The notes under the pieces: model-generated
What the model saw: only the letters and a program-made list of their open reading frames with translations
What the model was told of the DNA's origin: nothing
Database searches by the model: none
Part shown: piece by piece, positions 16,955 to 25,912 of the stretch
Position numbering within the stretch: the stretch's first letter is position 1
Layout: each line of letters opens with the position of its first letter
NCBI GenBank assembly: GCA_035565775.1
Contig: DATMRW010000007.1
Coordinates: forward strand, 62,001-126,000
Source of the DNA: PRO6 sp035565775
GTDB lineage: Bacteria; Pseudomonadota; Alphaproteobacteria; Rhizobiales; Xanthobacteraceae
Reading direction: 5' to 3'
Length of the DNA stretch: 64,000 nucleotides
Position numbers and translations under genes: made by a program

Positions 16955-17318
16955 TCTGTACTCCTCACCGCCGCCTGTACGCGACGCTTCCGGGGGAGAG
17001 GTAGCTAGGTGATGATTTTGTCTGGCGGTACACAAGTAGTTTAGGTTCAACTAAAATTGGAAAATGTAATTAAGGATAATTTTTAATTATATTCACTATC
17101 AGTGCTGGCCGGCGATCGCGGCCGAGAATAGGTGGATTTTTCCGCGCGGCGTTGCTTTAATTATATGCAGTCTGTTGAAATAATTGTCAGATCCTCCGCA
17201 TTTTCTGCGCCGCTGTCTCGCTCAGAAATAATAAAATCTCAATTTAAAAAATAAATGTTGAAAGCTTGCTTCGTGGCAGCGATAAATGTTGCCGGTCAAT
17301 TTTTGAATTATTTTACAA
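16955..17318. other. AT-rich divergent intergenic region
   Basis: About 360 bases, strikingly AT-rich from 17040 to 17310, with runs such as TAATTTTTAATTATA. No gene is visible. It separates the small leftward gene from the rightward toroid-like gene and is likely to hold both promoters. The composition makes it a good target for the H-NS-like protein encoded nearby. Confidence 0.5.
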
Positions 17319-18500
17319 ATGACAGAATTTTTCAACTCGGTTGATCTGTCCCGCAACCAGTCGCTTTCTGCGGACGGCGCAAGCAATTCTCCCCTGATCG
17401 AATACGCCCTTGCCGGCCTTGATCGGTGCTGGCTGCCCGACCACGGACGGTGGTCTCATATCTATCATCTCGACGGGCGCTCCGCGCCGAACGAGTCGAT
17501 CCCGCAGAGTGATGTCTTTTATTCGCTCAACGTCCTGCTCGGGCTGTCGCGCGTGCCGGTCAAGCCGCAGGGCCTCGATCTCGCCGCCACTTATTTCAGC
17601 AATGCCCATGCGCTGTCGGTTTTGCCGGTGCGGATCTACGCCTGGGGCATGGCGCTGTGGGCGGCGGCCGAACTGGGGCTGGAGTTGCCGGAGGATGTGC
17701 TGCGCAGAACGCGGCGCCTTCTCGCCGATGAGGATGGCTGGCTGGAGTTTCGCGCCCAGGATCTTGGGATGCTGCTGATCGGCGTTGTTGCCCAGGCACG
17801 AACCGGGCGGCCCGCCTGGGCGCAGGATGCGAACGCGCTGTTTCAGCTTCTCGCCAAACGGTTTCATGCGGAGTCCGGGCTGTTCTACGATGCCGCCGGA
17901 GGACTGCGCCGCCGCTTCTCCTCTTTCGCAACCCAGACCTATTTGGCGATGGCCTGTTACCATCATGGTGCGTTGAGCGGGAATGCCTCGGCGATCGCGA
18001 TGGCCAATCAGTGCGTCGCCCGGTTGATCGACCTGCAAGGGCCGTCCGGCGAATGGCCGTGGTTCTTTGATTCAGTGCACGGCCGCGTGGTTGATTTTTA
18101 CGAGGTCTACTCGGTCCATCAATATGGTATGGCGCCGGCGCTTCTGGAATGCGCCGAGCAATTTGAGGTGCCGCGAGCCCGCGCGGCGTTGGTCAAGGGT
18201 TTTCATTGGGTGCTGGGCAGAAATCAGCTCAATCGCTCGATGCTGGTGCCGGAATTGAGCCTCAGCATTCGTTCGCAAATTCGCAAGGGCGAGCTGCTCT
18301 CGAGCAAGCCGCGCGCAATGCGGGCAGTCACCAATGCCATGCTCCGGCGTTCGGGCGGCTTGATCGAGCCCGACAATATCGACCTGAGACTGGAATGCCG
18401 CAGCTATGAGCTTGGCTGGATCCTGTGGTCGTTCGGCCGGCGCACTGATCTCACCGACCTCACGCACAATGAGGCGTTTGTGCGAAAGAGCGTGCCCTGA
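17319..18500 (+). CDS. Unknown protein, probable alpha/alpha-toroid fold, in polysaccharide locus
   Basis: A 393-residue soluble protein with no signal peptide. It is almost entirely helical, with repeated paired-helix segments such as LPVRIYAWGMALWAAAELG, QTYLAMACYHHGAL and MANQCVARLIDLQG, followed by the Trp/Phe/Tyr-rich loop PSGEWPWFFDSVHGRVVDFY and EVYSVHQYGMAPALLECAEQ. This pattern resembles six-hairpin glycosidase or terpenoid-cyclase-like toroids, so it could be a glycan-active enzyme. I cannot name a family with certainty. The start has no clear ribosome-binding site. It lies 10 bp from the end of a convergent glycosyltransferase gene. Confidence 0.75.
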   Translation: MTEFFNSVDLSRNQSLSADGASNSPLIEYALAGLDRCWLPDHGRWSHIYHLDGRSAPNESIPQSDVFYSLNVLLGLSRVPVKPQGLDLAATYFSNAHALSVLPVRIYAWGMALWAAAELGLELPEDVLRRTRRLLADEDGWLEFRAQDLGMLLIGVVAQARTGRPAWAQDANALFQLLAKRFHAESGLFYDAAGGLRRRFSSFATQTYLAMACYHHGALSGNASAIAMANQCVARLIDLQGPSGEWPWFFDSVHGRVVDFYEVYSVHQYGMAPALLECAEQFEVPRARAALVKGFHWVLGRNQLNRSMLVPELSLSIRSQIRKGELLSSKPRAMRAVTNAMLRRSGGLIEPDNIDLRLECRSYELGWILWSFGRRTDLTDLTHNEAFVRKSVP

Positions 18501-18510
18501 CTGCGCCTGA

Positions 18511-19413
18511 CTACGAGGCGGCGGTCTTGTTCCAGCTCAGCGGCTGGTTGTCTTGAAGCATTTTGGCCATCCGCAGCGCGCGGTGGGTCCGGATCGCGCA
18601 GAGCACCTTGATTGCATCATAGCGCGCGCGGCTGCCATTCAGGCGATCGCTGGTCAAAACCTTGAAAACGTCGACAGCGGGCGAGACGAAGACGGCCAGC
18701 GCGCGCGCTGTCCAGCGCCAACGCCAGCCGGGCGTTGCCTGCGCCATCGTGCGATAGTGGTGTAGCTGCCGGTCCCATTTCGCATAAAGCTCGCTCAGCG
18801 ACCGCCGCGCCGGATGAAAAACGATCATCTCGGGCGTGTAGCGAAAGCGATAGCCCGCCGCCCGCGCGCGCTGCCCCCAGTCCATGTCCTCGGCGATGTG
18901 AATTCCGGCGAACGGGCCGATGGTGAAAAAATCATCGCGGCGCACCGCGAGATTTCCGGTCCCGCAATATCCCTGCTTTTCGATGTAGTGCTTGAAGCGA
19001 TAGGCGAAGACGGTCTCATACGCCTCGACCGGCGAGACGGCATCGCCATCCTCCGACTGCAGGCGCACATCGCCGCCGAGGATCGTAAGCGGTGGCGCTG
19101 CCTCAAGCGTTCTGGCGATCGCCTCGAGCCAGCGCGGATCGGCGCGGCAGTCTGCGTCGATGAAAGCCAAAATCTGTCCGGTTGCCTCACGCGCGCCTGC
19201 GTTGCGCGCCGGGCCCGGGCCGGGAGTGCGCTCGCCGATCAGGCGGGCGCGTAGATGCCGGGCCACAATCGCCGACGGAAGCTCCGCCGAGCCGTTGTCC
19301 ACCACGATGATCTCAAGGCTGTCTGGATCAAATGTTTGGCATGAAAGGCTGCGCAGGCACCGGGATAATTCAACCGGTTGATTCAAATGTGGAATAATCA
19401 CAGAAATAATCAT
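18511..19413 (-). CDS. Family 2 glycosyltransferase
   Basis: A 300-residue GT-A glycosyltransferase. The nucleotide-binding start is ISVIIPHLNQPVELSRCLRS, followed by IIVVDNGSAE, and the metal-binding motif appears in ILAFIDADCRADPRWLEA (residues about 80-98). The acceptor part contains GTGNLAVRRDDFFTIGPF and AEDMDWGQRARAAGYRF, the ED motif of processive-like GT2 members. GGAG lies seven bases before the ATG. It probably adds one sugar of the repeat unit on the cytoplasmic face. Confidence 0.92.
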   Translation of the reverse strand: MIISVIIPHLNQPVELSRCLRSLSCQTFDPDSLEIIVVDNGSAELPSAIVARHLRARLIGERTPGPGPARNAGAREATGQILAFIDADCRADPRWLEAIARTLEAAPPLTILGGDVRLQSEDGDAVSPVEAYETVFAYRFKHYIEKQGYCGTGNLAVRRDDFFTIGPFAGIHIAEDMDWGQRARAAGYRFRYTPEMIVFHPARRSLSELYAKWDRQLHHYRTMAQATPGWRWRWTARALAVFVSPAVDVFKVLTSDRLNGSRARYDAIKVLCAIRTHRALRMAKMLQDNQPLSWNKTAAS

Positions 19414-19571
19414 TTTAACTCCGCGGCGGTGGCGCTTTTTTGGGCATTTTCTTGGCCTTCAATCGCGGCCTTTCCTCGAAAGTGCCTTGTTGGCTTGGTT
19501 TTTCTTTTTTAATTTTGCTGTTGACATGATTTTAATATCCGCATTAAAGAGGCTTGTCATTTATAATGTTA

Positions 19572-19583
19572 AACGCTAGCGTT
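19572..19583. promoter_or_regulatory. 12-bp perfect palindrome AACGCTAGCGTT
   Basis: The palindrome lies between the divergent GT2 gene and the WecG-type gene, about 70 bp before the latter, in AT-rich sequence that also contains ATTTAATT (19594-19601). A perfect 12-mer palindrome in a promoter suggests an operator for a dimeric regulator. Confidence 0.4.
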
Positions 19584-19651
19584 ATTAAGCGATATTTAAT
19601 TATTAATCCGCCGCGCGCTCCATTGATGCGGTCCCCTGAATTGGTGATCCG

Positions 19652-20443
19652 ATGCGGGAATTTTTTTTGGGTTGCCCTGTCGACGTTCTGACGATGGCCG
19701 AAACAGTCGAGATGGCCCGGTCGGCCATGCGCACCCGCCAGCGCCTGCAGCATGTCGCGCTTAATGTCGCCAAACTCGTCAATATGCGAAGCGACCCCGT
19801 GCTTGCGGCTGATGTCGCGCAAAGCGATCTCGTCGGCATCGATGGCATGGGCATCGTCTGGGGGGCGAGGTGGCTGGGCCTACCGTCATGCCCGCGCGTA
19901 TCCGGCGTCGATCTGCTCCATGAGTTGATTGCGGTCTGCGCCAATGAGGGGTTTCGCCCGTATTTTCTTGGCGCGACGCCGTCCGTTCTTGCCGCTGCGC
20001 AGAGAAAGGCGCTGGAGAAGCATCCCGGGCTCGAGTTTGCCGGCGGGACCGATGGCTATTTTACGGCGCAGGATGAGGCGCGCGTCGTCGAAGACATTCG
20101 CACCAGCGGCGCCGATTGCCTGTTCATCGCAATGCCGACCCCGCGGAAGGAACGTTTTCTCGCGGCCTATCGCGATGTGCTGAACGTGCCCTTCATCATG
20201 GGCGTCGGCGGCTCGTTCGACATTTTGGCCGGCGAGGTGCGCCGCGCGCCGGTCATGATGCAAAGGCTCGGGCTCGAGTGGCTCTATCGGATCTACCAGG
20301 AGCCGCGCCGCATGTGGTGGCGCTATCTGCGCACCAACACCCTCTACTCAGGAATCTTGGCCAAGGCTCTGACGGCGCGCGCGGCGCATGCGCTGCTTGG
20401 CGCCGGCCGGGCGCCCCCCGGATCGGCCGGAATGAGGAGTTAG
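19652..20443 (+). CDS. WecG/TagA/CpsF family glycosyltransferase (GT26)
   Basis: A 263-residue member of the GT26 family, which transfers N-acetylmannosamine or its uronic acid to an undecaprenyl-linked acceptor. Diagnostic segments are LVGIDGMGIVWGARWLG, RVSGVDLLHELIAVC, YFLGATPSVLAAA, then VGGSFDILAGEVRRAPVMM and LGLEWLYRIYQEPRRMWWRY at the C-terminus. It lies directly before a WecC-type UDP-sugar dehydrogenase, which strengthens a uronic acid donor. No 2-epimerase (WecB/WbpI) gene is visible in the window. Confidence 0.93.
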   Translation: MREFFLGCPVDVLTMAETVEMARSAMRTRQRLQHVALNVAKLVNMRSDPVLAADVAQSDLVGIDGMGIVWGARWLGLPSCPRVSGVDLLHELIAVCANEGFRPYFLGATPSVLAAAQRKALEKHPGLEFAGGTDGYFTAQDEARVVEDIRTSGADCLFIAMPTPRKERFLAAYRDVLNVPFIMGVGGSFDILAGEVRRAPVMMQRLGLEWLYRIYQEPRRMWWRYLRTNTLYSGILAKALTARAAHALLGAGRAPPGSAGMRS

Positions 20444-20534
20444 CCGCCGTCGAATTGTCTTCAGGCCGATAGCGAAGTCGCAGGATCCATTTGGCGATGG
20501 CCGCGCCAGCAACGTGTTGCGAGAGTGCTCGTCG

Positions 20535-21815
20535 ATGATCGATGTTCAACGTGTCACTGTAATCGGACTTGGATATATCGGGTTGCCGACAGCCGCGCTC
20601 ATTGCCAGTCGCGGCTTTCATGTGGTCGGCGTCGACAACAAGGAAGACGTCGTCAAGACGGTTGCCTCCGGCGCGATCCATATCGCGGAGCCGGATCTCG
20701 CAGGTCTCGTGCAAAAAGTGGTGTTGGACGGCACGCTCACCACATCCACCAAGCCAATGCCGTCCGACGTGTTCATCATCGCGGTGCCGACGCCGATCGA
20801 CGAGGAGAGCCATCCGGACCTTTCGGCCGTCGAATGTGCGGTGGATAGCATCGCTGAGGTTCTTGCCGAAGGCAATCTCGTCATCCTGGAATCGACGTCG
20901 CCGGTAGGGACGACAGAGAACGTCGAGAAGCGCCTCGCGGAATTGCGGCCGGACCTGTTCTTCAGCAATCACGGCACCAACGGAGGCGGCAACGGCGATG
21001 GCCGCGGCGTCTATGTCGCTTACTGCCCGGAGCGGGTGCTGCCGGGCCGCATTCTCACCGAGCTGATCAACAATGATCGCTGCATAGGCGGCTTGACTCC
21101 GGCTGCGACGCGGCGCGCGCAGCGATTTTACAAAATGTTCGTGCGCGGTGCCTGCGTGGCAACCACGGCAAGGGCTGCCGAGCTGGTGAAGCTGACGGAG
21201 AACGCGTTTCGCGACACCAACATCGCCTTTGCAAACGAGCTGTCACTGATTTGCGAGCGTTTTGATATCAACGTGTGGGAAGTGATCGACCTCGCCAATC
21301 GCCACCCGCGCGTCAAGGTGCTCAAGCCGGGCCCCGGCGTCGGCGGCCACTGCATCGCCATCGATCCCTGGTTCATCATCCATTCGGCGCCGGATCTTGC
21401 GCGGCTGATGAAGACCAGTCGCGTGGTCAATCTGAGTAAGACCGAAGCGGTCATCTCGCGTGCCGAGGAGATGATCGATGATCACCCTTACGCGAATGTT
21501 GCCTGCTGCGGACTGACCTTCAAGGCCAATGTCGACGACATCCGCGAAAGCCCGGCGATGGAGGTCGCGCAGCGGCTCTCGGAAAAATACGGCGAGCGCA
21601 TCAAGCTGGTCGAGCCGAACCTGCGCAAGCTGCCGGTCAATCTGTTCAACAACGGCACCGAGCTTGTGAGTCTCGATGATGCACTGCGCAGCTGTGAGAT
21701 CGCGATCCTGCTGGTCGACCACGACGAGTTCAAGATGGTGCCGCTGGCCGAGCGGCGGCACCTCGACGTGATCGATACGCGCGGCATCTGGCAGGACATG
21801 CCGGTGCGGACATGA
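20535..21815 (+). CDS. UDP-N-acetylhexosamine 6-dehydrogenase (WecC/WbpA type)
   Basis: A 426-residue NAD-dependent dehydrogenase that oxidises the C6 of UDP-HexNAc to a uronic acid in two steps. The Rossmann start is VTVIGLGYIGLPTAALIASR, followed by SDVFIIAVPTPI and VILESTSPVGTTENV. The catalytic Lys lies in ELVKLTENAFRDTNIAFANE and the nucleophilic Cys in GPGVGGHCIAIDPWF (residue about 273). I chose the ATG at 20535, since the upstream 7 residues are not part of the fold. It is followed by WbpB-, WbpD- and WbpE-like genes, so UDP-GlcNAc may be the substrate; with the WecG-type neighbour, UDP-ManNAc is the alternative. Confidence 0.93.
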   Translation: MIDVQRVTVIGLGYIGLPTAALIASRGFHVVGVDNKEDVVKTVASGAIHIAEPDLAGLVQKVVLDGTLTTSTKPMPSDVFIIAVPTPIDEESHPDLSAVECAVDSIAEVLAEGNLVILESTSPVGTTENVEKRLAELRPDLFFSNHGTNGGGNGDGRGVYVAYCPERVLPGRILTELINNDRCIGGLTPAATRRAQRFYKMFVRGACVATTARAAELVKLTENAFRDTNIAFANELSLICERFDINVWEVIDLANRHPRVKVLKPGPGVGGHCIAIDPWFIIHSAPDLARLMKTSRVVNLSKTEAVISRAEEMIDDHPYANVACCGLTFKANVDDIRESPAMEVAQRLSEKYGERIKLVEPNLRKLPVNLFNNGTELVSLDDALRSCEIAILLVDHDEFKMVPLAERRHLDVIDTRGIWQDMPVRT

Positions 21816-21894
21816 GTTTGCGAGAAGAATTAGTGCCGGCGGCGGCCGGAAAGAGAATTGGTGTAACGAAATCATTTATTCTGGATACTTGCAC

Positions 21895-22950
21895 ATGAGC
21901 ACGAACAGACCTGTCGGACTGGGCATTGTCGGCTACGGGTACTGGGGGCCGAACCTGGTACGCAATTTTTCGAATTGCGAGGGTGGCCGCGTCGTGGCCG
22001 TGAGCGATCGCGATGCCGCCAAGCTCGACGCGTGCCGCCAGAACTACCCGAACATTTCAACCGCCACGGACTACCGTGATCTGCTCGAGGATCCAGACGT
22101 CGATGCTGTGGCAATCGCGACGCCGGTGCATACGCATTTCGAGATTGCGCTCGCCGCCTTGCGTGCCGGCAAGCACGTGCTGGTGGAAAAGCCGATGGCG
22201 CAGACTTCCGAGCAGGTGCGTCGGCTGATCGAGGAGGCGGACAAGCGAAACCTCGTGCTGATGGTGGACCACACATTTCTGTATACGGCTGCGATCCGCA
22301 AGATTCGCGAGCTCTTGGACCGGCGCGAGCTCGGCGATGTCTTTTACTACGACAGCACACGATCAAGCCTCGGCCTGTTCCAGAGCGATGTGAACGTGAT
22401 CTGGGATCTCGCCGTCCATGACGTTTCGATCATTCTCTATTTGCTTGACGAAATGCCGCTCTCGGTCTCCGCGACAGGCTCGTGCCATTTCAATGGCACG
22501 CCGGAAAGCATGGCGCATATGACCCTGTTCTTCGCGAGCAGCTGCGTGGCGCATGTCAGCGTCAACTGGCTCTCGCCGATCAAGATCCGGCAGACCTTTG
22601 TTGGCGGCAGCAAGAAGATGATCGTTTATGACGATCTTCAGCCGACCGAGAAGATCAAGGTCTACGACAAAGGCGTCACAGTGAATGACGATCCCGAGAC
22701 GTCCATGGAGTTGCGGATCGGCTATCGCGCCGGCGATATGTGGGCGCCGCACCTGGAGACGAAGGAAGCGCTCAAGATCGAGGCGGATCACTTTGTGAGC
22801 TGCATCCGCAACAACACGCGGCCGATCTCGGATGGGCGTTCCGGGCTGCGCGTCGTCGAAATTCTGGAGGCGGCAGGTCGTTCGATCGCCCAGCAGGGGC
22901 GGCCGATCCAGCTGCAGATGCTCGCGCCGGTATGGGAGAGGGTTGGATGA
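21895..22950 (+). CDS. Gfo/Idh/MocA oxidoreductase, WbpB/WlbA-like
   Basis: A 351-residue NAD-dependent oxidoreductase. The N-terminal Rossmann motif is GIVGYGYWGPNLVRNF, and the family signature is GKHVLVEKPMAQT near residue 95-105; the C-terminal alpha/beta domain carries VIWDLAVHDVSIILYLL (catalytic His-containing). Its best functional match by context is the 3-dehydrogenase acting on UDP-N-acetyl-glucosaminuronate, the WbpB/WlbA step before transamination. The ATG at 21895 is preferred to a TTG six bases upstream. Its stop codon overlaps the next start (ATGA). Confidence 0.88.
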   Translation: MSTNRPVGLGIVGYGYWGPNLVRNFSNCEGGRVVAVSDRDAAKLDACRQNYPNISTATDYRDLLEDPDVDAVAIATPVHTHFEIALAALRAGKHVLVEKPMAQTSEQVRRLIEEADKRNLVLMVDHTFLYTAAIRKIRELLDRRELGDVFYYDSTRSSLGLFQSDVNVIWDLAVHDVSIILYLLDEMPLSVSATGSCHFNGTPESMAHMTLFFASSCVAHVSVNWLSPIKIRQTFVGGSKKMIVYDDLQPTEKIKVYDKGVTVNDDPETSMELRIGYRAGDMWAPHLETKEALKIEADHFVSCIRNNTRPISDGRSGLRVVEILEAAGRSIAQQGRPIQLQMLAPVWERVG

Positions 22951-23675
22951 CCTCAACCATGAGCGCGAAGCGGCCTCGCCGGAGCGGTTCGATGGCCGCG
23001 CGGCTGGTCAATGCGGTGCACGGCCTTCGCCCGATTATCCCCGACCCGCCATTTGAAATCGAGATGGCCGATCATCTCAAGGCGACGTTTACGCAGGACG
23101 AATTGCGGGCTGAATATGCGCGCTTCGCCTGCGGTGGCAGCGAGTTCGACAGCATGATGCGGCGGATCTGCTGCCGCGCCATGGCGCGCGCATTTGGTTT
23201 CGGCGTGCAGTTGCAGCAGAACGTCTCACTCCGCCACCCGGAAACCATAGAGATCGGCGATGGTGTTTTTATCGGCGAGCAGGCCGTGATCCAGGGGAGG
23301 TTCGACGGTCAATGCATAATTGGCAAAGGCGTCTGGATCGGGCCGCAGAGCTATCTCGACGCGCGCGATCTCGTTATCGAAGAATATGTCGGATGGGGGC
23401 CGGGCGCCAAGGTGCTGGGTTCGGAGCACACGGGAGAGCCAATGAACATTCCCCTCATCCAGACCGAATTGAGGGTTGCTCCCGTTCGTGTGCATGCCTG
23501 GGCGGACATCGGTGTCAACGCGATCATCCTGCCCGGCGTTTCCGTTGGTCGCGGGGCGATTGTCGGCGCGGGTGCGGTGGTGACCAAGGACGTGCCGGAC
23601 TATGCGATCGTTGCCGGCGTGCCCGCAACCATCATTGGACGGCGAAAACCCTCACCTGAGCCGAAGGAGGGATGA
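22947..23675 (+). CDS. Left-handed beta-helix (hexapeptide) acyltransferase
   Basis: A 242-residue acyltransferase of the LbH/maltose O-acetyltransferase group. The first 100 residues are helical; hexapeptide repeats start at HPETIEIGDGVFIGEQAVIQ and continue through IIGKGVWIGPQSYLDARDLV to VGRGAIVGAGAVVTKDVPDY and IVAGVPATIIGRR. It may O-acetylate a sugar of the polymer or act on a nucleotide-sugar. Start ATG overlaps the previous stop (ATGA), so the two are translationally coupled. It is not the typical WbpD length; that role fits the gene at 25304 better. Confidence 0.87.
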   Translation: MTSTMSAKRPRRSGSMAARLVNAVHGLRPIIPDPPFEIEMADHLKATFTQDELRAEYARFACGGSEFDSMMRRICCRAMARAFGFGVQLQQNVSLRHPETIEIGDGVFIGEQAVIQGRFDGQCIIGKGVWIGPQSYLDARDLVIEEYVGWGPGAKVLGSEHTGEPMNIPLIQTELRVAPVRVHAWADIGVNAIILPGVSVGRGAIVGAGAVVTKDVPDYAIVAGVPATIIGRRKPSPEPKEG

Positions 23676-23811
23676 TGGAGCCCGTTCACCTCGATAGGCG
23701 CAAGCAGCGCTGCGCGGACGACCGACGAAACCTTATCGCGACGGATCGGGCCACATATCGGCGCCGGATGCAGCGGCGGGCCTCCGCGATGCGCTGCGCA
23801 GGTGATGCATC

Positions 23812-25293
23812 ATGACCGCGATCCATCGCTCGATCTTCTTCTCGGCGGTAGAGCGTTACGGGGTTTTCGTCGTCACTTTTATCGCGACCGCCGTGCTGGC
23901 GCGCCTGCTCGATCCAGGCGAGTTCGGCATCTATGCGGCGATCAACGCGCTGACTACGGTGATCGCTGCATCGTTTCAGGAGTTCGGCGGCGCAAACTAT
24001 CTCATTCAGAAGCGCAATCTCGCACGCGCGAATGTGCGGACGGCGTTCACGATCACGCTGGTGCTGTCGCTGCTCATCGGCGGATTGCTGGCGCTGCTCT
24101 CGGGCCCGCTGGCGCTGCTTTTTTCCGAAGACGCGCTGCGCTTCGGCATCGCGGTGGCGGCGCTGAATTTCATCATTCTGCCGTTCACCTCCACCATCAC
24201 GGCGCTGTTCCGGCGCGACCTCGCATTCGGGCCGCTTGCCGCGAGCAACCTCGTTGGCTGCGTCGTTTCTTCCGGCCTCTCGATCGCGCTGGCCGCGCAT
24301 GGTTTCAGCTACATGGCGCCGATCTGGGGCATGCTTGGCGGCAATCTCATCGTCGCCCTGATGCTGCTGGGGTGGCGCAGGGATGTCTCAATCCTCTCGC
24401 CGTCGCTGTCGGAATATCGCGATGTCGTCGGCTTCGGCCTTTATTCGAGCGGAGTGACGCTGGTCAACATCTTCTACAACTTTGCGCCCCAGCTGTTCAT
24501 GGCACGCATTCTCGATTTTGCCGCGGTCGGTCTCTACAGCCGGGCAACCGCGATGACGCAGATGTTCGACAAGCTGGTGATGCAGGTGCTCAACCCGGTG
24601 ATCCTGCCGGCGGTGTTCAAGCAGAACGAGGCGGGCACCGATCTGAAAAAGATCTATCTCGACGCGGTCGGCCTGCTTTCGGTGCTGCAATGGCCATTCC
24701 TCATCTTCGTGGCGCTGCTGGCCCATCCGATCGTCGCGATCTGGCTCGGGGAGACGTGGCTCGACATCGTTCCGCTCGTGCGCCTTCTCTGCATCGGCTA
24801 TCTCGCGCTGTTCGCGGCGTGCCTGACCTATCCGGTACTGGTCGCCGCCGGGGGCGTGCGCGACGCCTGGCTGTGCACGATCATCGCGCTGCCGCCGTCG
24901 CTGCTGCTGATCTTCTTTGCGTCGTTCCAGGGTGTCACTGCGGTCGCCGCCTCGGCACTGTTTACGCTGCCGTTCCAGGCGGGCGTTTCGATCGCATTCC
25001 TGTCTCGCCGGCTGGATATGCGCGTGTCGGAATTCTTCGGCGCGACCGTGAAGAGTTTTCTGGTGACGCTGTGCGCGGTGTCCGTGCCAGCCCTCTGGGC
25101 GCTGCTGATCGAATTCGAGAGGGTGAATGCGGTGCTTGGTCTGATCGTCGCGTCCGCCTGCGCCGCCACCGGATGGGTCACCGGTGTGACCGTAACGCGC
25201 CATCCGATCTTCGGGCTCATACAATCCACCGCAAGACAACTGCGCATCACCGGCTTTCGCCCGATTAAGGCCGAGACCGGTTCGAATATGTGA
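23812..25293 (+). CDS. Polysaccharide flippase (Wzx/MATE-like, oligosaccharide repeat-unit translocase)
   Basis: A 493-residue integral membrane protein with about 14 hydrophobic segments, starting with a basic-aromatic N-terminus (SIFFSAVERYGVFVVTFIAT) and RLLDPGEFGIYAAINALTTV typical of the MOP/PST superfamily. It should move lipid-linked repeat units across the inner membrane. It lies between the acyltransferase gene and a WbpD-like gene; 136 bases before it hold no visible gene. The presence of both this and a polymerase (33174-34556) defines a Wzx/Wzy-dependent pathway. Confidence 0.93.
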   Translation: MTAIHRSIFFSAVERYGVFVVTFIATAVLARLLDPGEFGIYAAINALTTVIAASFQEFGGANYLIQKRNLARANVRTAFTITLVLSLLIGGLLALLSGPLALLFSEDALRFGIAVAALNFIILPFTSTITALFRRDLAFGPLAASNLVGCVVSSGLSIALAAHGFSYMAPIWGMLGGNLIVALMLLGWRRDVSILSPSLSEYRDVVGFGLYSSGVTLVNIFYNFAPQLFMARILDFAAVGLYSRATAMTQMFDKLVMQVLNPVILPAVFKQNEAGTDLKKIYLDAVGLLSVLQWPFLIFVALLAHPIVAIWLGETWLDIVPLVRLLCIGYLALFAACLTYPVLVAAGGVRDAWLCTIIALPPSLLLIFFASFQGVTAVAASALFTLPFQAGVSIAFLSRRLDMRVSEFFGATVKSFLVTLCAVSVPALWALLIEFERVNAVLGLIVASACAATGWVTGVTVTRHPIFGLIQSTARQLRITGFRPIKAETGSNM

Positions 25294-25303
25294 AGAGGTT
25301 GGC

Positions 25304-25819
25304 ATGCCGATTGCGAAAGACGTTCAGCTCGGGCGCGAGGTCGTGATCTTCCACCCGGATCTGGTGAATCTCTACGGATGTGTAGTCGGCGATGGCACGC
25401 GCATCGGCACCTTTGTCGAGATCCAGAAGGGAGCCGTAATCGGCGAGCGGTGCAAGATTTCCTCGCATACTTTCATTTGCGAGGGTGTCACCATTGCCGA
25501 TGAGGTGTTCGTCGGCCACGGCGTGATGTTCATCAATGACAAGATGCCACGCGCGACGACCGTGACCGGACAGTTGCAGGGTGAAAGCGATTGGGCGGTG
25601 TCGAAAACGCACGTCGGCTTTCGCGCCACGATCGGCTCCAACGCCACCATCCTCTGCGGAATTGAAATCGGCGCCGGGGCGACAATCGGCGCCGGTGCGG
25701 TCGTGACGCGCAACGTGCCGCCGGGTGCGGTGGTCGCAGGCAATCCGGCGCGGATCATGCGAGGCGCGAAAGGCGAGGCGGTGAGCGCGATGGCGAGGGC
25801 CGCAAGCGCCCGTTCATAA
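25304..25819 (+). CDS. Hexapeptide N-acetyltransferase, WbpD/WlbB-like
   Basis: A 171-residue left-handed beta-helix acetyltransferase. Most of the protein is hexapeptide repeat: VVGDGTRIGTFVEIQKGAVI, ICEGVTIADEVFVGHGVMFI, FRATIGSNATILCGIEIG and IGAGAVVTRNVPPGAVVAGN. The segment VFVGHGVMFINDKMPRA is highly typical of WbpD/WlbB enzymes that N-acetylate the 3-amino group of UDP-2-acetamido-3-amino-2,3-dideoxy-glucuronate. It begins 10 bp after the flippase gene and precedes the aminotransferase that would make its substrate. Confidence 0.9.
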   Translation: MPIAKDVQLGREVVIFHPDLVNLYGCVVGDGTRIGTFVEIQKGAVIGERCKISSHTFICEGVTIADEVFVGHGVMFINDKMPRATTVTGQLQGESDWAVSKTHVGFRATIGSNATILCGIEIGAGATIGAGAVVTRNVPPGAVVAGNPARIMRGAKGEAVSAMARAASARS

Positions 25820-25912
25820 TAACTGAGAAGGCGTGTGGGTTTATATTGCAATTCGGAATGGTCGGAATAATAATTAAATCGATGTATTAAATTTGTCGAA
25901 AGAGGTGCTGTC

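Noticed and set aside
20535..21815. Plain UDP-glucose 6-dehydrogenase
   Set aside because: The GGHCIAIDPWF active-site segment and the N-terminal pattern match the UDP-HexNAc dehydrogenases (WecC/WbpA) better than UDP-glucose dehydrogenases.
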